Shown here piece by piece: positions 53,391 through 62,986 of a stretch of 64,000 nt of DNA (the stretch's first letter is position 1; each line of letters opens with the position of its first letter). This DNA is from Cryobacterium sp. GrIS_2_6 (GTDB lineage Bacteria; Actinomycetota; Actinomycetes; Actinomycetales; Microbacteriaceae). Made by a program: the position numbers and the translations under genes. Under the pieces are notes generated by a model. The model saw nothing but the letters and a program-made list of their open reading frames with translations. It was not told where the DNA came from and did not search any database. The stretch lies in assembly GCF_035984545.1 (NCBI RefSeq), contig NZ_JAXCHP010000001.1, forward strand, positions 2,356,001 through 2,420,000, written 5' to 3'.

Positions 53391-55064
53391 ATGGCAGGAA
53401 CTTCGGATCCCCAGTCACACACCCCGCAGGCCCACGATTCAGTGGCCGCGGGCGATCAGCCCATCACGGCTCGCCGCGCATCCACCGAGTCGGCCCATCC
53501 CGTGGCGGTTGCCGTGGGTTTCGAGGGCGCTGACGGTCTGGCCGGGTCGGTGCCATCGGTTCATGCGGATGCTGTCGCCCGGCTCGCCGAAGCCCAGGCC
53601 GCTCTGACAGAGGCCCTGGCGGCGATCCCGGTCGGGCTGCTCAGTGATGCGGAAGCGGTCGCTGCTCTGAAGGAAGTGGAGGCCATCGGGCGGACCGTGG
53701 ATGCGGCCCGGGTGAACACCGCGACGGATGTGGACCGGCGGGCCCGGGTGCTCGGCCGCGAGGGTCTGGCCTGGCGGATGGGCTGCAAGGGTCCGTGGGA
53801 TGTGCTCACCCGGGTGACGCGGGTCTCGGCCCGGGAGGTGAAGCGGCGCACGAAGCTCGGCGACGCGGTGTTGCCGCGGCCGTGCGGCGGGAGTAGCTGG
53901 TTGCCGCCGTTGTTCCCGACGGTCGGGGCCGCGCTGACCGCTGGGGAGATCGGTGTGGAGACGGCGGAGTTGATCGTGGAGGGGTTGCAGGTGATCAGTC
54001 ACCGGGTGGCGCCGGATGACTTGTTGACGGCGGAGCGTGCCCTGGTCGCCACGGCGGCCGGGCTGATCACCCCGGAGACGGAGGATTTGGCCGGCGCCGG
54101 TGTCCCGGTGACCACGGACCTGATCCGGGGCATGGTCGCGCAGTGGCAGGCCATCCTCGACCCCGACGGGGTGCTCCCGCAGGAGGACGTGTTCGAAGCG
54201 AAGTCCAACATCGGCTTCGGACAACTCAAGAACGGCTTGTACCCGGTGAAGGGTGGGGTGACACCGGAACTGTTCGGGGTGATGAACACCCTCTTCGACG
54301 CTTTCCTGAGCTTCCACGCCCGCCCGGCGTTCCCCACCGCCGAGGAACAGGCCCTGATGGACTCGGGGCAGTTGGTCCCCGGCGCCGAGACTGCGGACGG
54401 CGAGACCGACACGGGCCCGGATCTGGACATGATCGAAGCGGAGCTCCGGGAGCGGCGCGCGGACACCCGCACGGGCGGGGAGAAGCACGCCGACATCCTG
54501 CAGGCGTTGTTCGAACACGCAGCCCGGGACACGGACACGCCCAGCATGGGCGGGTCGGCGCCGACGGTGATGGTGCACGTGAACGCGGCCGACCTCGCCT
54601 CCGGGATCGGGGTCGGGTGGATCGACGGGGTCGAAGCCCCGGTGTCTTTGAAGACGGTGCGTCAGCGGATCTGTGACGGTGGCTTCCAAGGGGTCCTGTT
54701 CGGGGCGAACAACCAAGTCCTCAAGCTGGGTCCGGAACGGCGCTACTTCAACCGGGCGCAGCGCCGGGCGATCACCGCCCGGGACGGCGGCTGCATCATC
54801 CCCGGGTGCAAGGCCCCGGCGCACTGGGCCGAGGTGCACCATGTGAAGCCGTGGGCCACCGGCGGCCCAACGAACGTGGACAACGGGGTGCTCCTGTGTT
54901 GGTTCCACCACCACACCATCGACACCTCCGGGTGGGAGATCCGCATGGTGAAAGGATCACCGCAAGTGCGGGCCCCCGGACTCATCGACCCGCACCGGCT
55001 CTGGCGGCCACCAAACCGACACCGCGCCCACCAAGTCCTCACCGGACCACCCAGACGCGACTGA
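53391..55064 (+). CDS. DUF222 / HNH endonuclease (13E12 repeat family)
   Basis: The 557-residue protein has an N-terminal DUF222 helical region (about residues 55-370) and a C-terminal HNH nuclease domain: AITARDGGCIIPGCKAPAHW, AEVHHVKPWATGGPTNVDNG, VLLCWFHHHTIDTSGWEIRM, with the Cys pairs and His residues of a zinc-stabilised HNH. Members are multi-copy in actinobacterial genomes (REP13E12 in mycobacteria) and may be selfish or defence-related. The two 111-bp palindromes end 80 bp upstream. Confidence 0.9.
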   Translation: MAGTSDPQSHTPQAHDSVAAGDQPITARRASTESAHPVAVAVGFEGADGLAGSVPSVHADAVARLAEAQAALTEALAAIPVGLLSDAEAVAALKEVEAIGRTVDAARVNTATDVDRRARVLGREGLAWRMGCKGPWDVLTRVTRVSAREVKRRTKLGDAVLPRPCGGSSWLPPLFPTVGAALTAGEIGVETAELIVEGLQVISHRVAPDDLLTAERALVATAAGLITPETEDLAGAGVPVTTDLIRGMVAQWQAILDPDGVLPQEDVFEAKSNIGFGQLKNGLYPVKGGVTPELFGVMNTLFDAFLSFHARPAFPTAEEQALMDSGQLVPGAETADGETDTGPDLDMIEAELRERRADTRTGGEKHADILQALFEHAARDTDTPSMGGSAPTVMVHVNAADLASGIGVGWIDGVEAPVSLKTVRQRICDGGFQGVLFGANNQVLKLGPERRYFNRAQRRAITARDGGCIIPGCKAPAHWAEVHHVKPWATGGPTNVDNGVLLCWFHHHTIDTSGWEIRMVKGSPQVRAPGLIDPHRLWRPPNRHRAHQVLTGPPRRD

Positions 55065-55132
55065 CCAGTGCGACGGACCAGTGCGACTAAACCAGGTGGC
55101 CTTCCGATGGCGGCGCTGTTACATCGATCCGG

Positions 55133-55300
55133 TCAGCGGCCCGCGAAGAGCCGGGACAGGAAGCCACCGGACGGCTGTTCGTTTTCGTGCCCGGGGCAGC
55201 GCTGCGACTTCGGCACTCCGCGCATGACCTGGTCGACGTGCTGGCCGCAGCCGGCCCAAGTGGTCTTCCCGCAGGTCTTACAGGTCTTGGCGTGGCACAT
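55133..55300 (-). CDS. Small Cys-rich (zinc-ribbon-like) protein
   Basis: The 55-residue product (MCHAKTCKTCGKTTWAGCGQ...) has six cysteines in CxxxxCxxC and CGQH...C patterns and a basic C-terminus. Similar short proteins are widespread in actinobacteria without known function. ATG 55300 follows GAAGGAG by about six bases. It is divergent from the persulfide flavoprotein across two CsoR/CstR-like palindromes, so it may belong to the same thiol- or metal-responsive unit. Confidence 0.72.
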   Translation of the reverse strand: MCHAKTCKTCGKTTWAGCGQHVDQVMRGVPKSQRCPGHENEQPSGGFLSRLFAGR

Positions 55301-55332
55301 CGGCAGCTCCTTCGTGGCTGAAAGCACTCACT

Positions 55333-55348
55333 ATACCCCCATGGGTAT
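55333..55348. promoter_or_regulatory. CsoR/CstR-type palindrome 1
   Basis: ATACCCCCATGGGTAT is a GC-tract palindrome of the type bound by CsoR/RcnR/CstR (DUF156) repressors. It lies 33 bp upstream of the small Cys-rich gene. Confidence 0.6.
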
Positions 55349-55402
55349 CGAAAGTGCACGGTCCGCGGCATCACGCGGGTGTAGTGTCAGAATCAGTCCC
55401 CC

Positions 55403-55422
55403 AATTACCCACGGGGGTATAT
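55403..55422. promoter_or_regulatory. CsoR/CstR-type palindrome 2
   Basis: The core ATTACCCACGGGGGTAT resembles site 1 and lies 46 bp upstream of the flavoprotein start. A CstR-like persulfide sensor would fit the gene content, but no DUF156 gene is in the window. Confidence 0.55.
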
Positions 55423-55467
55423 GCCGGGTCGGCCGAATCACTATCCCGGCCGACGAAAGGCACCCCC

Positions 55468-58005
55468 ATGAAGATCGTTGTCGTAGGCGGGGTCGCAGCC
55501 GGCGCATCCGTCGCCGCCCGCGCCCGCCGTTTGGACGAATTCGCAGAAATCGTCGTGCTCGAACGCGGTCATCACGTCTCCTTCGCGAATTGTGGACTTC
55601 CGTACCATGTCGGCGAAGTGATAGCGGATCGCAGCCGCCTGCTCCTGCAGACACCGGAGAGCCTGCGCGAGTCCCTCGACATCGATGTACGTGTCGGTCA
55701 CGAGGTGTTGCGGATCGACCGTGCCGCGAAGACGGTGACCGTCCGCGAGGTCGACGGCGGACGCAGCTACGAGGAACCTTATGACGAACTGGCGCTCTGC
55801 ACAGGCGCAGAACCACTCCGCCCTCCCCTGCCGGGGATCGACCTGCCCGGCGTGCACGTGCTGCGCCGGATCGGCGACATGGACGCCATCAAGGCCCAAC
55901 TGGATGCCGCGATCGCCCTCGCAGCGACGGGCGCCCGCGGACCCGTGCGCACCGTCGTGATCGGCGCGGGCTACATCGGCCTCGAGATGGCCGAGAACCT
56001 CAAGCACCGCGGTGCCCTCGTCGACGTCGTCGAGATGAGCGACCAGATCCTGCCGCCCCTCGACCACGAGATGTCCGTCCCCGTCGAACACCACCTCCGC
56101 AGTCGCGGCATCACCCTGCACCTGTCGACTGCGGCCGCCGCATTCGCGGCCCGCCCCGACGGCGGGCTCAACGTCGAACTCACTGACTCGACCGTCCTGG
56201 CGGCCGATCTGGTGATCCTCTCCGCCGGGGTGCGCCCGAACACCACGCTCGCGAAGGCGGCCGGGCTCGAGCTCGGCGCCCGCGGCGGTATCACGGTGGA
56301 CACGCATATGCGCACCTCCGACCCGCACATCTGGGCGGCAGGCGACTCCGTCGAAACGCCGCACACCGTGCTGCCGGGGCGCTGGCTGGCCCCGCTCGCC
56401 GGACCCGCGAACCGGGAAGCCCGGGTCGCCGCCGAGAACATCTGCGGCCGCAACACCGAATACCGTTCGACCCAGGGCACCTCGATCGTGAAGATCTTCG
56501 ACATGGTCGCCGGCGGTACGGGCGCCACCGAACGGCAGCTCCTCGCCGCCGAGGTCCCGTACCGGGCCGTGCATGTGCACCCCTCCGGCCACGCCGGCTA
56601 CTACCCCGGCACCGCGATGATGCAGCTCAAGGTTCTCTTCGCCCCCGACACCGGGCGCATCCTCGGCGCGCAGGCCGCCGGCTTCGACGGCGTCGACAAG
56701 CGCCTCGACGTGCTCGCGACCGCCCTCCGCGGCGGCCAGACCGTCTACGACCTCGAAGAACTCGAACTCGCGTACGCTCCCCCGTTCGGTTCCGCAAAGG
56801 ACCCGGTGAACATGGCCGGCTTCGTCGCGAGCAATGTGCTCCGCGGCGACCTCACCCTCTGGTATGCCCAGGACTACGCGGAAGCGACCGCCGGGGCGCG
56901 GCTCATCGACGTGCGCACCCCGGAGGAATTCTCGATCTGGCACCTGCCGGGCGCCGAGAACGTGCCGCTCGGCAGCATCCGCCTCGAATGCGAGCTCTGG
57001 GACCGCACCGGGCCACTGCGCCTGTACTGCGCGGTCGGGTTCCGCAGCTACCTCGCCTACCGCGCGCTCGTGCAACGCGGGTTCACGGATGTCGCCACTC
57101 TCTCCGGCGGGTCGGACACCTTCCGGTCGTGGCACGAGGTCGAGCCCGAAAGCGACGAACCCCCGCTGCCGATGACCACCTACGCCGAAGCAGCCGAGTT
57201 CACGGCCGCTGCAACGAAGGCCGCCGCGCAGGCCGCCCTGCTCGCCGACGGCACCGGCGTGCAGGTCGACCTGGACTGCTCCGGACTCGCCTGCCCCGGC
57301 CCGATCATGAGGCTGTCCGAGAAGATGAAGACGCTGGATGCCGGAGACGAGGTGGTCGTGCACGTGTCCGACCCCGGGTTCGCCAGCGACGCTCCCGCCT
57401 GGGCCAGGCGGAACGGACACGAGCTCGTCGCCATTTCGCCGGAGGGCCCCGGTTACGTCGCGACCATGCGGAAGGGCGGGGCCGCGCTCGCGACCCGGCC
57501 GGCGGCATCGATCGGCATCGTGAGTCCGCCAGCACCCAACAAGACCTCCTTCGTGGTGTTCTCCGGCGACCTCGACAAGGTGCTCGCCGCCTTCATCATC
57601 GCCAACGGGGCAATCGCGATGGGCGAAGAGGTATCGATGTTCTTCACGTTCTGGGGGCTCAACTCCCTGCGCCGCGCGGACCCGCCCAAGCGGGAACGCA
57701 AGCTGATCGACAAGATGTTCGCCACCATGATGCCCGCGAGCGCAGGCAGCATGCCGCTGTCGCAGATGAACATGCTCGGCGCCGGCGCGGCGCTGATCAA
57801 GAAGGTCATGCGGGACAACTCGGTCTCGTCCCTGCCCGATCTCATCACGTCCGCGCAGGCCGGCGGGGCGCGCCTGATCGCGTGCACGATGACGATGGAC
57901 CTGCTCGGGATCGCTCCGACCGACCTGATGGACGGCGTCGAACTCGGCGGCGTCGCGACCTTCCTCGGGGAGGCGGCCGAGTCGACGACGACGCTGTTCA
58001 TCTGA
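55468..58005 (+). CDS. Four-domain persulfide protein: CoA-disulfide reductase + rhodanese + TusA + DsrE2
   Basis: The 845-residue protein joins four sulfur-handling modules. Residues 1-450 are an FAD/NAD(P)H oxidoreductase of the CoA-disulfide/persulfide reductase type (GGVAAGASVAARARR, active-site Cys42 in FANCGLPYHVG, second dinucleotide motif VIGAGYIGLEMAEN). Residues 465-560 are a rhodanese domain (LYCAVGFRS). Residues 595-670 are TusA (SGLACPGPIM). Residues 690-845 are DsrE2-like (SFVVFSGDLDKVLAAFIIAN, LIACTMTMD). It probably moves persulfide sulfur between Cys residues and reduces it. GAAAGG precedes ATG 55468 by eight bases. Confidence 0.93.
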   Translation: MKIVVVGGVAAGASVAARARRLDEFAEIVVLERGHHVSFANCGLPYHVGEVIADRSRLLLQTPESLRESLDIDVRVGHEVLRIDRAAKTVTVREVDGGRSYEEPYDELALCTGAEPLRPPLPGIDLPGVHVLRRIGDMDAIKAQLDAAIALAATGARGPVRTVVIGAGYIGLEMAENLKHRGALVDVVEMSDQILPPLDHEMSVPVEHHLRSRGITLHLSTAAAAFAARPDGGLNVELTDSTVLAADLVILSAGVRPNTTLAKAAGLELGARGGITVDTHMRTSDPHIWAAGDSVETPHTVLPGRWLAPLAGPANREARVAAENICGRNTEYRSTQGTSIVKIFDMVAGGTGATERQLLAAEVPYRAVHVHPSGHAGYYPGTAMMQLKVLFAPDTGRILGAQAAGFDGVDKRLDVLATALRGGQTVYDLEELELAYAPPFGSAKDPVNMAGFVASNVLRGDLTLWYAQDYAEATAGARLIDVRTPEEFSIWHLPGAENVPLGSIRLECELWDRTGPLRLYCAVGFRSYLAYRALVQRGFTDVATLSGGSDTFRSWHEVEPESDEPPLPMTTYAEAAEFTAAATKAAAQAALLADGTGVQVDLDCSGLACPGPIMRLSEKMKTLDAGDEVVVHVSDPGFASDAPAWARRNGHELVAISPEGPGYVATMRKGGAALATRPAASIGIVSPPAPNKTSFVVFSGDLDKVLAAFIIANGAIAMGEEVSMFFTFWGLNSLRRADPPKRERKLIDKMFATMMPASAGSMPLSQMNMLGAGAALIKKVMRDNSVSSLPDLITSAQAGGARLIACTMTMDLLGIAPTDLMDGVELGGVATFLGEAAESTTTLFI

Positions 58006-58023
58006 TCGGGTCAGAACGCGCAT

Positions 58024-58057
58024 CCGCCCGGCCAGCAGAAACAGGCTGACCGGGCGG
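58024..58057. terminator. Bidirectional terminator between the persulfide gene and glnA
   Basis: CCGCCCGGCCAGC (58024-58036) pairs with GCTGACCGGGCGG (58045-58057), one G-T mismatch, around an 8-base loop AGAAACAG. It lies between convergent genes. Confidence 0.65.
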
Positions 58058-58077
58058 ACGGCGGATGTGCTCTGCCG

Positions 58078-60255
58078 CTACAGGATGAAGAGCATCTCCT
58101 GGTAAGTCGGGAGCGGCCACAGGTCGTCCGCGACGATCTCTTCGAGGGCATCTGCGGCGGCGCGCACCGCGGACATCGCCGGAAGCAGCGCGTCGCGGGC
58201 GTGCTCTGCCTCGCCGAGTGCGGTCTCTTCCGATTCGCCGGCCAGCGCGTCCCGGAGCACGGCGAGCGCGGACCGGAGCTTGGTGATCGGGGCGGACACC
58301 TCGCTCAGTGCGGCGTGGTCGGGTTCAACGCCAACGGCCGTGAGGGCGCCGATATTGATCGCCAGTTCGGTCTGGTGACGCACGGCGGCGGGGAGGATGA
58401 CGGTCGCCCCCATCTCGAGCGTGAGGCGCGCCTCGACACCGATGGTGAGAGCGTACTGTTCGAGGCCGATCTCATAGCGGCTGTGCATCTCGCGGTGGTT
58501 GAAGACCTTGTACTTGTCGAACAGGTCGAGTGCCGACTCGGTGATGAGTTCGGGCAGGGCATCGAGGGTCGTGCGCAGGTTTGCGAGCCCGCGCTTCTCC
58601 GCCTCGATCGGCCAGGCATCGGAGTACCCGTCGCCATTGAACACGACGACGCCGTGGTCGGTGATGATCCGGGTGAGCAGACTCTGAACGGCCATGTCGA
58701 AATCGGCGCCGCTTGCGACCGCGGCCTCGAGCTCGGTCGCCGCGTAGTCGAGCGACTCGGCCATGATCGTGTTGATCGTCACCATCGGCCCTGCGACGGT
58801 CTGCATCGAGCCGGGGGCACGGAACTCAAAGCGGTTTCCGGTGAACGCGAACGGGCTCGTGCGGTTGCGGTCGCCCGGGTCGGTCGGCAGCACCGGGAGC
58901 GTGTCGACGCCGATCACCATCGAACCCTTGTCCTTGGACGAGGTCGCCGGGCCCTGGGCGATCTGCTCGAAGACGTCCGCGAGCTGGTCGCCGAGGAAGA
59001 TCGAGATGATCGCCGGCGGGGCCTCGTTGGCGCCGAGGCGGTGGTCGTTGGTCGCGGAGGCGACCGAGGCGCGGAGCAGGCCGGCGTACTTGTGCACGGC
59101 GCGGATGACGGCGGCGCAGAACACCAGGAACTGGGCGTTGTCATGCGGGTTGTCTCCCGGGACGAGCAGGCTGCCGAGCTCGTTGTTGCCGAGCGAGAAG
59201 TTGACGTGCTTGCCCGAGCCGTTGACGCCCTGGAAGGGCTTCTCGTGGAACAGGCAGGCCATCCCGTGCTTCTTGGCGACGGACTTGAACGTCGTCATGA
59301 GCAGCTGCTGGTGGTCGGCGGCGATGTTTCCGCGCTCGAACATCGGCGCGATCTCGAACTGGCCGGGGGCGACCTCGTTGTGCCGGGTCTTCGCCGGGAT
59401 CCCGAGCTTGAAGAGTTCCCGCTCGGTGTCCATCATGAAGCCGAGGACACGCTCGGGGATGGCGCCGAAGTAGTGGTCGTCGAACTCCTGGCCCTTGGGC
59501 GGCTTGGCGCCGAAGAGCGTGCGGCCGGAGTTGAGCAGGTCGGGGCGAGCGAGGAAGAAGTGCCGGTCGACGAGGAAGTACTCCTGCTCAGGGCCGCAGA
59601 ACGAGACGACGCGGGCAGGATCGCTGTGCCCGAAGAGGCGCAGGATGCGTTCGGCATGTTCGCCCATCGCCTGCTGCGAGCGCAGCAGCGGGGTCTTGTG
59701 GTCGAGCGCTTCGCCGGTCATCGAGACGAACACGGTCGGGATGCAGAGGGTGTTGCCGTTCGGGTTCTCGAGCACGTATGCCGGGCTCGTCACGTCCCAG
59801 CCGGTGTACCCGCGGGCCTCAAAGGTGTTGCGCAGGCCGCCGTTGGGGAAGCTCGACGCGTCGGGCTCGCCCTGCACGAGGGTCTTGCCCGCGAATTCGG
59901 CAAGGGCCGTGCCATCGCCGACGGGCTCGAGGAAGCTGTCGTGCTTCTCTGCGGTCAGTCCGGTGAGCGGGTAGAAGACGTGGGCGTAGTGGGTCGCACC
60001 CTTTTCGAGCGCCCAGTCCTTCATGGCGGATGCGACGGCATCCGCAACGAGGGGATCGAGCCGCGCGCCATTCTCGATCGTTGCCATCACGGATTTGTAG
60101 ACGGATTTCGGAAGTCGCTTCTGCATGACGACCTTGTTGAAGACGTTCTCGCCGAAGATCTGGCCGGGCGTCTCGGTCGCGGTGAAGCTCGGGGCCGGAG
60201 GAATATAGGCCTCGACGTCCCTGATCGCTTGACGGCGGGCGCTGTTTCCACTCAT
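58078..60255 (-). CDS. glnN: Type III glutamine synthetase
   Basis: The enzyme makes glutamine from glutamate, ammonia and ATP. At 725 residues it is the GSIII length, well above the ~470 of GSI. Visible motifs are [51 protein letters not shown] (catalytic loop region) and [25 protein letters not shown] precedes ATG 60255. It is divergent from the mshA-like gene. GSIII is not the main GS of actinobacteria, so it is probably an additional enzyme. Confidence 0.93.
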   Translation of the reverse strand: MSGNSARRQAIRDVEAYIPPAPSFTATETPGQIFGENVFNKVVMQKRLPKSVYKSVMATIENGARLDPLVADAVASAMKDWALEKGATHYAHVFYPLTGLTAEKHDSFLEPVGDGTALAEFAGKTLVQGEPDASSFPNGGLRNTFEARGYTGWDVTSPAYVLENPNGNTLCIPTVFVSMTGEALDHKTPLLRSQQAMGEHAERILRLFGHSDPARVVSFCGPEQEYFLVDRHFFLARPDLLNSGRTLFGAKPPKGQEFDDHYFGAIPERVLGFMMDTERELFKLGIPAKTRHNEVAPGQFEIAPMFERGNIAADHQQLLMTTFKSVAKKHGMACLFHEKPFQGVNGSGKHVNFSLGNNELGSLLVPGDNPHDNAQFLVFCAAVIRAVHKYAGLLRASVASATNDHRLGANEAPPAIISIFLGDQLADVFEQIAQGPATSSKDKGSMVIGVDTLPVLPTDPGDRNRTSPFAFTGNRFEFRAPGSMQTVAGPMVTINTIMAESLDYAATELEAAVASGADFDMAVQSLLTRIITDHGVVVFNGDGYSDAWPIEAEKRGLANLRTTLDALPELITESALDLFDKYKVFNHREMHSRYEIGLEQYALTIGVEARLTLEMGATVILPAAVRHQTELAINIGALTAVGVEPDHAALSEVSAPITKLRSALAVLRDALAGESEETALGEAEHARDALLPAMSAVRAAADALEEIVADDLWPLPTYQEMLFIL

Positions 60256-60359
60256 GAATACCCCTTTTGCTACGGCATGCTGCTCCGCGACTAGGTGCGG
60301 AATCGGATGCGCCTAAATCTAGGGAGGTCACGTGGCGAGGATGTTTCGGCTGAATGACG

Positions 60360-60416
60360 GTTTCAGTCACCAGAACCCCGCGCCGGCCTCTCGTCAAGGT
60401 TAAACCTGACTGAAAC
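60360..60416. promoter_or_regulatory. Inverted repeat in the glnN/mshA intergenic region
   Basis: GTTTCAGTCA (60360-60369) is complemented by TGACTGAAAC (60407-60416). TAAAC-N6-GAAAC overlaps the right arm and fits the loose GlnR half-site gTnAC-N6-GAAAc of actinobacteria. GlnR control of the glutamine synthetase gene is possible but not established. The rest of 60256-60498 is featureless. Confidence 0.4.
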
Positions 60417-60498
60417 ACTCAATTGACTCCCCGACAGCACGAGGACGACTGTGACGCCCGGACAGGGCGGGTTCAGGCGACTGCGTTAAGATTCACGG

Positions 60499-61746
60499 GT
60501 GTCTCCCGTAGCCTCCCGCCTCCGCATCGCCCTCGTCTCCCTGCACACCTCGCCGGGTGACGAGCCAGGATCCGGGGACGCCGGCGGCATGAACGTAGTG
60601 GTGCGCCAGCAGGCGGAGGCCATGGCCGCGGCCGGCCACACCGTCGACATCGTGACCCGCCGGTCCTCGGCCGCACTTCCGGACGCCGTCGTCCTCGCAC
60701 CGCGCCTCACCCTCCGCTTCCTCCAGGCCGGTCCGGCGAAACCCATCAGCAAGGGGGCGCACGAGGCGGTCATCGACGAATTCCGGGTCGGCCTGGCCGC
60801 CCTCGGCGACTACGACGTGATCCACTCGCACCACTGGTTCTCCGGCATGGCCGCGCTCCCGCTCGCCCAGGGCCGCGGCATCCCGCACGTGCAGAGCTTC
60901 CACAGCATCGCCGCAGACCCCTCGACGCCGCTCTCGGCCGGCGAACGGCCGGAGTCACCGGGGCGGATGCGCGGCGAAGCCTGGCTCGCCCGCGAATCCG
61001 ACGCCCTCGTCGCGATCAGCAACGCCGAGGCAGACACCATCGTGACCAGGCTCGGCGGCTCGCCCGAGCGGATCTTCGTGGTCTCCCCCGGCGTCGACGC
61101 CGACCTCTTCCACCCGGCGTCCGGCATCCGCGCTGCCGAGCCAGGCCCCGGCTACGCGATCGTCGCCGCCCGCCTGCAGCCGCTCAAGGGACTCGACCTC
61201 GCGGTCGAGGCGATAGCGGCGGTCCCTGCGGCACTCCGGCCGGAGCTCATCATCGCGGGCGACGCCTCCGGCGACTTCGACGGCTATATCGATGGGCTCC
61301 GTGACCTCGCCGAACGGAACGGGATCGCCGACACCGTACGATTCCTCGGCCCGCAGAGCCGCGCCGATCTCGCGGCACTGTTCCGCGACGCCAGGGTCGT
61401 GTTGATCCCCTCCCACTCGGAGACTTTCGGCCTGGTCGCCCTCGAGGCGGCAGCGAGCGGAGTGCCCGTCGTCGCCTCGGCGTCAGGGGGCCTCCGCGAA
61501 GCCGTGCTCGACGGCGACACCGGGATCGTGCTCGGCTCCCGCGACCCGCAGGCCTGGGGTGCGGCGATCACGACCCTTCTCGGCGATTCCGACCTCGCCC
61601 GCCGGCTGTCCGTCGACGCCCGCGCCCGCGCCGAACGCCTCGACTGGCCGCGCAGCGCGCGGGGTCTTCTGGACGTGTACCGGGGCCTGCTCGAGCCGTG
61701 CTCCGCGGACGAGTACGACGACCGACGCCGGCTGCGGATCGCGTGA
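60499..61746 (+). CDS. MshA-like glycosyltransferase
   Basis: The 415-residue GT-B glycosyltransferase opens with RIALVSLHTSPGDEPGSGDAGG, very close to the MshA N-terminus, and has the GT1/GT4 signature HSETFGLVALEAAASGVPVV near residue 305 and VSPGVDADLF near 195. MshA makes GlcNAc-inositol-phosphate, the first step of mycothiol synthesis. The start is GTG 60499. It overlaps the downstream deacetylase gene (GTGA), which supports a mycothiol role, although a paralogous GT4 enzyme is possible. Confidence 0.78.
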   Translation: MSPVASRLRIALVSLHTSPGDEPGSGDAGGMNVVVRQQAEAMAAAGHTVDIVTRRSSAALPDAVVLAPRLTLRFLQAGPAKPISKGAHEAVIDEFRVGLAALGDYDVIHSHHWFSGMAALPLAQGRGIPHVQSFHSIAADPSTPLSAGERPESPGRMRGEAWLARESDALVAISNAEADTIVTRLGGSPERIFVVSPGVDADLFHPASGIRAAEPGPGYAIVAARLQPLKGLDLAVEAIAAVPAALRPELIIAGDASGDFDGYIDGLRDLAERNGIADTVRFLGPQSRADLAALFRDARVVLIPSHSETFGLVALEAAASGVPVVASASGGLREAVLDGDTGIVLGSRDPQAWGAAITTLLGDSDLARRLSVDARARAERLDWPRSARGLLDVYRGLLEPCSADEYDDRRRLRIA

Positions 61747-62480
61747 GCATCCTCGACGGCCTCCCGGTCGTCCTGCTCGTGCACGCGCACCCCGACGACG
61801 AAACCCTGACCACGGGAGCCCTCGCAGCCGAACTCGTCGCGCGCGGCACCCGGGTGACGCTCCTGACCGCCTCCCGTGGCGAGCGCGGCGAAGTCGTCGC
61901 CGGACCGCTGTCCGGGCTCGAGGGCACCGCGGCGCTCGCACGCGTTCGCGAGGACGAGCTGGACAGGGCCACCCAGGTCCTCGGGATCGCCGACCGGTTC
62001 TGGCTCGGCCAGGCTCCCGCGCGCGCCGAAGGACGGCCGCCGCGCCGCTACCGTGACTCGGGCATGACCTGGATCCGGGAGGGACTCGCCGGTCCGGCCG
62101 CCGCCGGAGACGCCGATGCCCTCGCGGTGGCTCCCCTTGACGAGGTCACGGCCGATGTCGTGGCGCTGATCGGGCACGTTCGGCCCGCCCTCGTGATCAG
62201 CTACGACCACGGCGGCGGTTACGGCCACCCCGACCATGTGCGCATGCACGAGGCGGCCCGTGCGGCGTGCCTCGCCGGGCAGACCCCCTTCGCCGAGATC
62301 GTGCTCGAACCGGCAGCGGATGCCGAATGGCTCGACCTCGAGGCCCGTCGCACCGTGACGACGGCCGCCCTGCGCTGCTACCGGAGCCAGCTCACGGTCA
62401 CCGGCGACGACCTGCATCTCGTGCATTCCGGCGGCCAGCATGAGGCGATCACGACGTCGATCGGGTTGCGCGCCCGCTGA
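61743..62480 (+). CDS. MshB-like PIG-L deacetylase
   Basis: The 245-residue zinc deacetylase has HAHPDDETLTTGALAAELV (zinc ligands His-x-Asp-Asp), YRDSGM and DHGGGYGHPDHVRMHE (third zinc His) as in LmbE/MshB enzymes. MshB deacetylates GlcNAc-inositol in mycothiol synthesis. It overlaps the mshA-like gene by four bases, so both steps are translated together. It could alternatively be the related mycothiol-conjugate amidase. Confidence 0.8.
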   Translation: MSILDGLPVVLLVHAHPDDETLTTGALAAELVARGTRVTLLTASRGERGEVVAGPLSGLEGTAALARVREDELDRATQVLGIADRFWLGQAPARAEGRPPRRYRDSGMTWIREGLAGPAAAGDADALAVAPLDEVTADVVALIGHVRPALVISYDHGGGYGHPDHVRMHEAARAACLAGQTPFAEIVLEPAADAEWLDLEARRTVTTAALRCYRSQLTVTGDDLHLVHSGGQHEAITTSIGLRAR

Positions 62481-62509
62481 CCGTCCACGTTTCTCGGATG
62501 AGTCATGGG

Positions 62510-62556
62510 CGGGTGTCGATCGGGCGGGTGTCGATCGGGCGGGTGTCGATCGGGGG
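62510..62556 (+). repeat. Three tandem 15-bp repeats upstream of the YCII gene
   Basis: GGCGGGTGTCGATCG-type units of 15 bp are repeated three times and followed by a partial GGGGGCGTG unit, in the 128-bp gap before the YCII gene. They could be binding sites for the sigma factor or a regulator, or slippage products. Confidence 0.6.
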
Positions 62557-62608
62557 CGTGCTCGCTCGTCATTGTGGTGTCAGTATCACAACGACGAAGG
62601 GAAATCTC

Positions 62609-62986
62609 ATGCGTTACTCATTGCTCGTGATCAACCAGGAAGCCGAAGACGCCAACATCAGCGACGAGATGATGGAATGGGGACGCGCGGCCTTCGATGC
62701 CTATGGGAAGTCGCTCGACGCCGCCGGGGTGCTCATCTCGGCCGACATCCTGCAGCCCGTGTCCGCATCGACGACCGTCACCGTGCGCGACAGCGCGCTC
62801 CGGGTGCAGGACGGCCCGTTCGCGGACACTAAGGAGCGCCTCAACGGCACCTTCGTGATCGAGGTGCCAGACCTCGATGCGGCAATCGCATGGGCCGAAC
62901 AGTGCCCCGCCGCCCAGTACGGGGCTGTCGAGATCCGTCCGTCGGCGATCATCTTCCGGGACGGAGCATGGCGCGGCCAGGAATGA
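62609..62986 (+). CDS. YCII-related (DGPF-domain) protein
   Basis: The 125-residue protein has the YCII/DGPF pattern: MRYSLLVINQEAEDANIS, RVQDGPFADTKERLNGTFVI, VPDLDAAIAWAEQCPAAQYG, AVEIRP. ATG 62609 has AAGGGA at seven bases. It overlaps the start of an ECF-like sigma factor gene (ATGA). YCII and sigma genes are commonly paired in actinobacteria; the molecular role of YCII is unknown. Confidence 0.9.
   Translation: MRYSLLVINQEAEDANISDEMMEWGRAAFDAYGKSLDAAGVLISADILQPVSASTTVTVRDSALRVQDGPFADTKERLNGTFVIEVPDLDAAIAWAEQCPAAQYGAVEIRPSAIIFRDGAWRGQE

Noticed and set aside
55441..58023. 860-codon minus-strand open frame opposite the persulfide gene
   Set aside because: The composition is that of an antisense frame (Arg/Gly/His/Asp-rich) and the sense gene has four recognisable domains.
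58201..60294. 697-codon plus-strand open frame opposite glutamine synthetase
   Set aside because: It is antisense to a fully recognisable GSIII gene and has no domain of its own.
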